NCBI RefSeq assembly: GCF_014643535.1
Contig: NZ_BMJQ01000018.1
Location: 62,001-126,000 of the forward strand
Reading direction: 5' to 3'
Length of the DNA: 64,000 nt
From: Aliidongia dinghuensis
Lineage (GTDB): Bacteria > Pseudomonadota > Alphaproteobacteria > ATCC43930 > CGMCC-115725
Part shown: positions 58,454 to 64,000 of the stretch, piece by piece
How the letters are laid out: the number at the start of each line of letters is the position of its first letter
Numbering within the stretch: position 1 is the first letter of the stretch
Position numbers and translations under genes: made by a program
The notes under the pieces: model-generated
Databases searched by the model: none
Told to the model about the DNA's origin: nothing
Seen by the model: the letters and a program-made list of their open reading frames with translations, nothing else

Positions 58454-59392
58454 TCAGCGCAACAGGGCAGGCCGCTCCTGCGGCGCTTCCTGGAACGCTA
58501 CCATTTCCTTGGCGAGATAGCCGGCAAGCCGCTCGACCGATGTGGGCAACCGGCGGCGTGCCCGCACGATCAGATGGGCGCTCGCTTCGGTCAGCAGCGA
58601 GTCGGTCAGATCGACGATCCCGACGACGCCCCGCGCGAGCTCCGTCGCGACGGCGAACCGGGGCAGGAAGGTGATGCCCTGCCCGACGCTGACGTAGCGG
58701 CGAAGCACGTCGATCGACGTCGTCTCCAGGATCGGCACCAGGGCTCTGCCATTGTCGGCCGCGACCCGCCCGACGAGTTGCCTGACGCCGTGTCCTTGGG
58801 TGAGCAAGGCGCAGGAATTGTCGAGGGTGTCGCACAGGCTCACCCGTTCTCTGTCGTGCAGCGGATGCCCCGGCGGCGTGATGACACAGAGCGGCTGCCG
58901 GGAAATGGCCAGCGACCGAACGCTCGTGTCGATGATCGGGTTGTAGACCACGCCGATATCGGCATCGCCGCTCCGGATCGCCTCGAGCACGGCATCGGTC
59001 CCGCCGAGCGTGATGGCGAAGCGGATCGTCGGGTAGACGGGTGAAAACCTGGTCAGGCCATGTTCAATCAAGTCGGCCAGGAAGCCTTCGCCACAGCAGA
59101 TCCGCACGAGGCCTTGCTTGACGTGCTTCAGCTGGCCCAACTGCTCGGTCAGCAGGTCCTGATCCTCGATCACGCGCATCGCATGTTCGACCATGAGCTG
59201 GCCGGCCTCGGTCAGGATCATGCCGCGGGCGGTCCGCTCGAACAACGGAAGCTCCAGCCGACGCTCGACATCCGCGATCTGACGGCTGACCGCCGAGGGC
59301 GCCACATGCAGATGGTCGGCCGCCTTGCGGATCGAGCCCGTTCGCACGACCGCGAGGAAATGGCGTAGCGCCCTGGCGTCAAAGGCTTCCAT
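58454..59392 (-). CDS. LysR family regulator
   Basis: 312 residues. HTH: LRHFLAVVRTGSIRKAADHL then HVAPSAVSRQIADVERRLEL, then LFERTARGMILTEAGQ. Effector domain includes GDADIGVVYNPIIDTSVRSL. It is upstream of the HIBADH-ALDH-cysE-VOC group in the same direction (121 bases away) and divergent from the Liv-type binding protein, with two matching palindromes between it and that gene. Confidence 0.91.
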   Translation of the reverse strand: MEAFDARALRHFLAVVRTGSIRKAADHLHVAPSAVSRQIADVERRLELPLFERTARGMILTEAGQLMVEHAMRVIEDQDLLTEQLGQLKHVKQGLVRICCGEGFLADLIEHGLTRFSPVYPTIRFAITLGGTDAVLEAIRSGDADIGVVYNPIIDTSVRSLAISRQPLCVITPPGHPLHDRERVSLCDTLDNSCALLTQGHGVRQLVGRVAADNGRALVPILETTSIDVLRRYVSVGQGITFLPRFAVATELARGVVGIVDLTDSLLTEASAHLIVRARRRLPTSVERLAGYLAKEMVAFQEAPQERPALLR

Positions 59393-59494
59393 CGGCTTCG
59401 GCCTCGCTCAGCATTCCGGGACGTTGACGGCGAGGCCGCCGGATCACGATGCCCCGCCGCAGCATTGCGCGAATAGTGCCGATTCATCAACCAG

Positions 59495-59513
59495 TGTTGC
59501 CGAATTTGGAACA
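59495..59513. promoter_or_regulatory. LysR-type palindrome, site 1
   Basis: TGTTGCCGAATTTGGAACA is an imperfect palindrome (TGTT/AACA arms, AATT centre). Its first 13 core bases are an exact inverted match to site 2 about 72 bases downstream. It is 103 bases upstream of the LysR start codon and about 225 before the binding-protein gene. Confidence 0.55.
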
Positions 59514-59565
59514 TATCGCAGCGATCGGTTTGCGGCTCGGCAGGCCCAGAGCGATGCCGGCCTCA

Positions 59566-59586
59566 GCGTTGCAAATTCGGCAACGC
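59566..59586. promoter_or_regulatory. LysR-type palindrome, site 2
   Basis: GCGTTGC-AAATTCG-GCAACGC is a perfect 7-bp dyad with AATT near the centre, containing the exact inverse of 13 bases of site 1 (CAAATTCGGCAAC). The two centres are about 72 bases apart, close to seven helical turns, so a LysR tetramer could bridge them. The rest of the 345-base region between the two genes shows no coding. Confidence 0.55.
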
Positions 59587-59737
59587 GAACTTCTCCTTTA
59601 TTGGTCTCCCCGGTTTAGTTGGTCGTTACTACGCTCCAATGGAGACGTTTTGGACGCTTCCGACGATCTCGCCCAATCAACGAAAGAACCGCTCGCAATT
59701 GTTGTCGAGCAGGCGCGCGCCAACAGGGAGTAGATCG

Positions 59738-60856
59738 ATGCAGAAACTATCGCTCGCCGTCGCCTCGGCGATCGCGCTGACCGCGGCGGCCGCGCATGCC
59801 CCCGCGCATGCCGAGGACATCCAGATCGCGGTCGCCGGCCCGATCACCGGCTCGAACGCGGCATCGGGCGAGCAGTTCAAGCACGGTGCCGAACAGGCCG
59901 TGGCCGACATCAATGCCCAGGGCGGCGTGCTCGGCAAGAAGCTCGCGCTGTCGGTGGGCGACGATGCCTGCGACCCGAAGCAGGCGGTGGCCGTCGCGAA
60001 CCAGCTCGCGTCCAAGGGGGTCGTGTTCATCGACGGCCATTACTGCTCGGGCTCGACGATCCCGGCCTCCGCCGTCTATGCCGAGGCAAGCGTGCTGATG
60101 ATCACGCCCAGCGCATCCAACCCCGCCTTGACGGACGAGGCCTTCAGGAAGAAATGGACGAACGTCTATCGCGTCTGCGGCCGCGACGACGACCAGGGCC
60201 CGACGGCCGGCAAGTACATCGTCGAGCACTTCAAAGGGAAGAAGGTCGCGATCCTCGACGATCATTCCGCCTTTGGCAAAGGCATCACCGACCAGGTCCG
60301 CAAGACGATCAACGCCGGCGGCATCAAGGAAGTGGTGGATGATTCGGTCACCGTTGGCGACAAGGACTTCACGGCGCTCATCAGCAAGCTGAAGCAGGCC
60401 GGCGTCGAGATGATCTATTTCGGCGGCTACCCGACCGAGGCCGGCCTGCTGGTGCGCCAATCGCACGATCAGGGGCTGAAGGCCGTACTGATGGGCGGCG
60501 ATTCCACCCAGACCGACGAATTCTGGAGCATCACGGGGGCGGTCGGCGAAGGCACGCTGTTCACCTTCCCGCCCGACCCGGAAAGGCAGGCGACCTCCCA
60601 GGCCGTGATCGAGGAATTCAAGAAGGGCGGCTACACCCCGGAAGGCTATACGCTCTATTCCTACGCCGCGGTCCAGGTCTTTGCCCAGGCGGCGGAGAAG
60701 GCGAAGTCGGTGAAGCTGGACGAGCTGGTCAAGGTCCTGCACAGCAACACGTTCGACACCGTGATCGGCCCGATCAAATATGACGAGAAGGGCGACATCA
60801 CCGCCGGCGGCTATGTCGTGTGGCACTGGGCAAATGGCAAGGCGACCGAGCTCTAG
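59738..60856 (+). CDS. Branched-chain amino acid-type ABC substrate-binding protein (LivJ/K family)
   Basis: 372 residues with a Sec signal peptide (LSLAVASAIALTAAAAHAPAHA) cleaved before EDIQIAVAGPITG. Mature features: GSNAASGEQFKHGAEQAVAD, GVVFIDGHYCSGSTIPAS and ITPSASNPALTDE are LIV-binding hallmarks. No permease or ATPase genes lie next to it, so it is an orphan binding protein or uses a system elsewhere. The start ATG is preceded by AGGGAG 7-8 bases upstream. It meets the convergent dipeptidase stop with no spacing. Confidence 0.92.
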   Translation: MQKLSLAVASAIALTAAAAHAPAHAEDIQIAVAGPITGSNAASGEQFKHGAEQAVADINAQGGVLGKKLALSVGDDACDPKQAVAVANQLASKGVVFIDGHYCSGSTIPASAVYAEASVLMITPSASNPALTDEAFRKKWTNVYRVCGRDDDQGPTAGKYIVEHFKGKKVAILDDHSAFGKGITDQVRKTINAGGIKEVVDDSVTVGDKDFTALISKLKQAGVEMIYFGGYPTEAGLLVRQSHDQGLKAVLMGGDSTQTDEFWSITGAVGEGTLFTFPPDPERQATSQAVIEEFKKGGYTPEGYTLYSYAAVQVFAQAAEKAKSVKLDELVKVLHSNTFDTVIGPIKYDEKGDITAGGYVVWHWANGKATEL

Positions 60857-61390
60857 CTAGACGAGCGGATAGCGCCCTGGATCGGGCAGGTTGTAGTGCC
60901 ACCATTCCCGCGGATTGTGAGCCCAACCGGCGGCGGCCATCGTGCCGAGCAGCAGGCTGCGGTTCTGCAGGCTTGCGACCGGGATGTCGGTGCGCGCATG
61001 GAAGGATCGGGATGTCATCTCGTCGAAGCCCGTTCCCATGTCGAGCGGCACGCCCGCCTCATCGGTGAGCGTAAGATCGACGGCGACGCCACGGGTGTGG
61101 GCCGAACCCTTGCGCGGATCGGCGACGAAGGTCGGGTCAGGCAGCACGTCCCACAGCGCTTGCTGCACCGCCGCCGGCCGATAGGCATCGTAGACGCGCA
61201 AGCGCAGCCCCTGGGCTGAAGCCAGCTCCGCCGCGCGCATCAGCGCCGCGTGCGCGTCCGGGTGGAGCAGCGCCCTGGCATGCTCGTAGAGCGGCCGGCC
61301 GGTGATGTTGTCGGCCGTGGCATAGGCGAGTGCCACGTCGATGGCGGGATGGTGGATTTCCAAAAGCTGCATGATCGTCCGATCGGGCAT
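60857..61390 (-). CDS. ddpX: D-alanyl-D-alanine dipeptidase (VanX/DdpX family)
   Basis: 177 residues. Zinc ligands and catalytic base are visible: H98 and D105 in KGSAHTRGVAVDLTL, E162 and H165 in REWWHYN, and the transition-state arginine R71 in YDAYRPA. It has no signal peptide, so it is cytoplasmic, cleaving D-Ala-D-Ala taken up from peptidoglycan turnover. It is the last gene of the peptide ABC operon, 57 bases after the ATPase gene. ATG at 61372 is an alternative start. The ddp arrangement of Escherichia coli is the same set in another order. Confidence 0.93.
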   Translation of the reverse strand: MPDRTIMQLLEIHHPAIDVALAYATADNITGRPLYEHARALLHPDAHAALMRAAELASAQGLRLRVYDAYRPAAVQQALWDVLPDPTFVADPRKGSAHTRGVAVDLTLTDEAGVPLDMGTGFDEMTSRSFHARTDIPVASLQNRSLLLGTMAAAGWAHNPREWWHYNLPDPGRYPLV

Positions 61391-61447
61391 GGGTGAGAGA
61401 GCGGGTCCGCTGCGGGGCAGGCCGGGAGGGAACGTGCGGGGGGTTCG

Positions 61448-62422
61448 TCAGGGTGCGAGCGCACCCTCACGGCTCCGATGGCAGCGCACGGGATGGGCAG
61501 CAGCGTCGGCGGTCGGCTCCAGAACCTGCGGCTGCTCGCAGCCGGCGGCGGCGAAGGGACAGCGCTCGCGAAAGAAGCAGCCTGCCGGCAGGCGCCGGTT
61601 CGAGGGCAGTTCGCGGGCGTCGATCGCGGCCTCGTCGTCGACGCTCTGGCCGATGCGCGGCACGGCCTCCAGGAGGAGACGGGTATAGGGATGTCGCGGA
61701 TGATCCAGCACGTCCGCGGCCCTGCCGAGCTCGACGATTTGGCCCAGATACATGACGGCGACCCGGTCGGCGACATGGCGGATCACCGAGACATCGTGGG
61801 AGATGAACAGGTAGGTGAGCCCGCGCCGGCGCTGCAGGTCGACCAGCAGGTTGAGGATCTGCGCCTGGACCGAGATGTCGAGGGCCGAGGTCGGCTCGTC
61901 CAGGATGACGATCGACGGGTCGGCTGCAAGGGCGCGGGCAATGGCGATGCGCTGGCGCTGACCGCCCGAGAATTCGTGAGGGTAGCGGTCGACATGCTCG
62001 GGCCTGAGCCCGACCTGGGCGGCCAGAGATTGGGCGAGCGCCCTCAACTCGTTAGCGGGAACCCGTCGATGCAGGAACACGGGCTCGGTGATGATGCGCC
62101 AGACGCGCATGCGCGGGTCGAGCGACGAGTTCGGGTCCTGGAACACGATCTGCAGCGGTGCGGCTTCGGCGCCCGGCGAACTGCCGAACCGGACGGTGCC
62201 GCCGCTTGGCTTCACGAGGCCGGTCAATACCTGGGCGAGCGTGCTCTTGCCGCAGCCGGACTCGCCGACGATGCCCAGGGTCTCGCCGCGCTCGAGCGCG
62301 AAGTCGATGCCGTTCAGCGCGTGGGCATGGCCGGTCGGCCGGCCCAGCCAATTGCGGCCGACCGGGAAGCGGACCGTCAGGTCCTGGACGCTGAGCGGGC
62401 TGTCGATTCCGGCCTCGGTCAT
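61448..62422 (-). CDS. Peptide ABC transporter ATPase (DppF/DdpF-like)
   Basis: 324 residues. Walker A GESGCGKSTLAQ, Q-loop FQDPNSSLDPR, signature FSGGQRQRIAIARAL, Walker B IVILDEPTSALD and switch histidine ISHDVSV are intact. The C-terminal oligopeptide/dipeptide extension with LPAGCFFRERCPFAAAGC carries the four cysteines of the Fe-S or zinc site in this subgroup. Start ATG overlaps the stop of the DppD-like gene. Confidence 0.95.
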   Translation of the reverse strand: MTEAGIDSPLSVQDLTVRFPVGRNWLGRPTGHAHALNGIDFALERGETLGIVGESGCGKSTLAQVLTGLVKPSGGTVRFGSSPGAEAAPLQIVFQDPNSSLDPRMRVWRIITEPVFLHRRVPANELRALAQSLAAQVGLRPEHVDRYPHEFSGGQRQRIAIARALAADPSIVILDEPTSALDISVQAQILNLLVDLQRRRGLTYLFISHDVSVIRHVADRVAVMYLGQIVELGRAADVLDHPRHPYTRLLLEAVPRIGQSVDDEAAIDARELPSNRRLPAGCFFRERCPFAAAGCEQPQVLEPTADAAAHPVRCHRSREGALAP

Positions 62423-63414
62423 GGCGCATGATCCTGGATGGAGGCGAACCAGCAGGCGGCCTCGCGGCCTTCCTCGCCATCGAGCGGGGCCAGCGGCGGC
62501 CGCTCGCTGCAGCGCGCCACGGCATGGGCGCAGCGGCCGGCGAAGCCGCACCCCGCCGGCGGATGCCGCAAGTCCGGCACGTTGCCCGGAATGGCCGGCA
62601 GCATGGCCTTGGCAACGGCATGGTCGGGCAGGCCTTGGAGCAGGGCGCGGGTGTAGGGATGGGCCGGCGCCGCCAGCACGCTCCCGGTAGCGCCGGTCTC
62701 GACGACCCGGCCGGCATACATGACGTAGACCCGGTCGGTGTATTGCGACACCAGGCCCATGTCGTGGGTGATGAACAGGATGGCGGCATTCGACTGGCGC
62801 GCCCGGCGGCGCAGCAGCGACATGACCTGCCGCTGGACCGTCACGTCCAGCGCCGTCGTCGGCTCGTCGGCGATCACGATGGCCGGGTCGCTCGAAAAGG
62901 CGAGCGCGATCAGCACGCGCTGGCGCATGCCGCCCGACAGCTCGAACGGATAGCGCTCCAGCACCTCGGCCGGATCGGCGATGCGCATGTCGCCCAAGAG
63001 CCGGATCGCGAGCGCCCTGGCGCCGGCCTGGTCGATCGGCCGATGGCGGCGGATCACCTCGATCATCTGCCGGCCGATGCGGCGGGTCGGATTGAGCGCC
63101 GTCAGCGGTTCCTGGAACACCATGGCGGCCTGGCCGCCGCGCAGCCGGGCGAGATCCGCCTCCGGTGCCGCAAGCACGTCGTGACCCAGCAGCGAGATAT
63201 CGCCGTTCAGCACCCGGTAGCGGCCGTCCGGCAGCAGGCGCAGCGACAGCATGGCGGTGACCGACTTGCCGCAGCCGGATTCGCCGACGATGCCGACGAT
63301 CTCGCCGGCCCCGACCGAGAGGGTGATGCCGTCGAGCGCCCGGACGGCACCGCCATAGACCGGGAACTCGATGGTGAGGTCCCGGATGTCGAGCACCTTG
63401 CGGGCGGCGGTCAT
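62419..63414 (-). CDS. Peptide ABC transporter ATPase (DppD/DdpD-like)
   Basis: 331 residues. Walker A GESGCGKSVTAM, Q-loop FQEPLTALNPTR, signature LSGGMRQRVLIALAF, Walker B IVIADEPTTALD, switch ITHDMGLV. The C-terminal extension has GCGFAGRCAHAVARC. It overlaps the permease gene by one base (TGATG) and the following ATPase by four. With the DppF-like protein it powers a peptide importer. Confidence 0.95.
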   Translation of the reverse strand: MTAARKVLDIRDLTIEFPVYGGAVRALDGITLSVGAGEIVGIVGESGCGKSVTAMLSLRLLPDGRYRVLNGDISLLGHDVLAAPEADLARLRGGQAAMVFQEPLTALNPTRRIGRQMIEVIRRHRPIDQAGARALAIRLLGDMRIADPAEVLERYPFELSGGMRQRVLIALAFSSDPAIVIADEPTTALDVTVQRQVMSLLRRRARQSNAAILFITHDMGLVSQYTDRVYVMYAGRVVETGATGSVLAAPAHPYTRALLQGLPDHAVAKAMLPAIPGNVPDLRHPPAGCGFAGRCAHAVARCSERPPLAPLDGEEGREAACWFASIQDHAP

Positions 63415-64000
63415 CAGCGCACCTTCTGCTTGGGATCGACGAGGTCGCGCAAGCCGTCGCCGAACAGGTTGAAGCCGATGGCCGTGAACAGGATGGCCGC
63501 ACCCGGAAAGGCCGAGTACCACCATTGGTCCAGGATGTAATTGCGGGCGACGGCGATCATGGCACCCCATTCGGCCGCCGGCGGCTGGGCGCCGAGGCCG
63601 ATGAAGCTTAAGGCCGACGCCATCAGGATCGTGGCGCCCAGGTCGAGCGTCGCCTGGACTATGATCGGCGGCAGCGCATTGGCCGCCACGTGCCAGCGCA
63701 GGATCTGCCAGGGCCGGGCGCCGAAGGTGCGCGCCGCCTTGACGTAGGCCGCCTCGCGGATCGTCAGCGTCTGGCCGCGCGCCAAGCGCACGTAGGCCGG
63801 GACGCGGACGAGGGCGATCGCCAGCATCGCATTCCACAGGCTGGGCCCGAGGGCGGCCGCGAGTGCCATGGTCAGCACCAGCGACGGCACCGACAGCAGC
63901 ACGTCCATGAGCCGCATGACGATCGTGTCGAGCCGGCCGCCGATCACGCCCGACAGGCCGCCGATCGTGGAGCCGACGGTGCCGGACAGGATGACGACGA
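63414..64000 (-). CDS. Peptide ABC transporter permease (DppC/DdpC-like), N-terminus cut by window edge
   Basis: At least 195 residues are visible; the frame is open to the right edge. LMDVLLSVPSLVLTMALAAAL is a helix, and the EAA loop reads YVKAARTFGARPWQILRWHV, the contact with the ATPases. After that, LDLGATILMASALSFIGLGA and NLFGDGLRDLVDPKQ are typical of DppC. Upstream genes (DppB permease, binding protein) would be beyond the window. Confidence 0.92.
   Translation of the reverse strand, partial: VVILSGTVGSTIGGLSGVIGGRLDTIVMRLMDVLLSVPSLVLTMALAAALGPSLWNAMLAIALVRVPAYVRLARGQTLTIREAAYVKAARTFGARPWQILRWHVAANALPPIIVQATLDLGATILMASALSFIGLGAQPPAAEWGAMIAVARNYILDQWWYSAFPGAAILFTAIGFNLFGDGLRDLVDPKQKVR

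Noticed and set aside
1..64000. CRISPR arrays, prophage modules, rRNA genes and riboswitches
   Set aside because: No regularly spaced direct repeats of CRISPR type, no phage structural genes, no rRNA-like sequence and no recognisable riboswitch core was seen.

Overview
The window is GC-rich chromosomal DNA from an alphaproteobacterium, most likely a member of the Rhodospirillales or a relative (inference). Evidence: a housekeeping block in the order aroA-cmk-rpsA-ihfB-lapA-pyrF-trpF, a FYDLN-acid protein (a family typical of Alphaproteobacteria), many LysR regulators, TRAP and peptide ABC transporters, and small intergenic palindromic repeats. About 67 genes or gene remnants were found, plus one tRNA. 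The strand is mostly minus, in tightly overlapping operons (ATGA, TGATG and TTGA junctions).

1-12.2 kb: leftward housekeeping block aroA-like, cmk, rpsA, ihfB, lapA, then an ornithine cyclodeaminase and a sarcosine/N-methyltryptophan oxidase inserted before pyrF and trpF (cut by the window edge). The aroA homologue has kept its reading frame and locus but has lost nearly every catalytic residue of EPSP synthase. On the right are a FYDLN protein, an Lrp regulator with a cysteine synthase homologue, a divergent saccharopine-dehydrogenase-family gene and a tRNA-Ala(GGC) with a strong terminator.

12.2-20.4 kb: a six-gene operon resembling hydrogenase-4/formate hydrogenlyase (hyfB-C-E-F-G-I order) with a small XRE regulator in front. 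The large subunit lacks all four Ni-binding cysteines and no ferredoxin-type subunit is present, so this is a complex-I-like ion-pumping module without a hydrogenase site. A decayed integrase fragment follows.

20.4-32.5 kb: a catabolic island with an intradiol dioxygenase, type II dehydroquinase, shikimate/quinate dehydrogenase, CoA-transferase, MaoC hydratase, VOC protein, ketopantoate-reductase-like enzyme, TIM-barrel protein, SDR and MFS carrier, controlled by LysR and TetR proteins. Next is a TetR/DMT-exporter pair with two matching operators.

32.5-40.1 kb: regulator-oxidoreductase pairs (XRE/epimerase, AraC/SDR) and a LysR-DoxX-pirin-aldo/keto reductase stress-type cluster, then a chimeric relic of an IS481 transposase and a decarboxylase.

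40.2-49.8 kb: a sugar or sugar-acid utilisation cluster with a full-length transketolase, a fused TRAP permease plus binding protein, a beta-hydroxyacid dehydrogenase, a split transketolase, an SDR and a LysR regulator.

50-59.4 kb: arginine/ornithine catabolism (RocB-like peptidase, AsnC, a frame-broken ornithine cyclodeaminase), then a VOC-cysE-ALDH-HIBADH operon with a divergent LysR. 59.4-64 kb: an orphan Liv-type binding protein converging on a ddpC-D-F-X operon for D-Ala-D-Ala uptake and cleavage, cut by the right edge.
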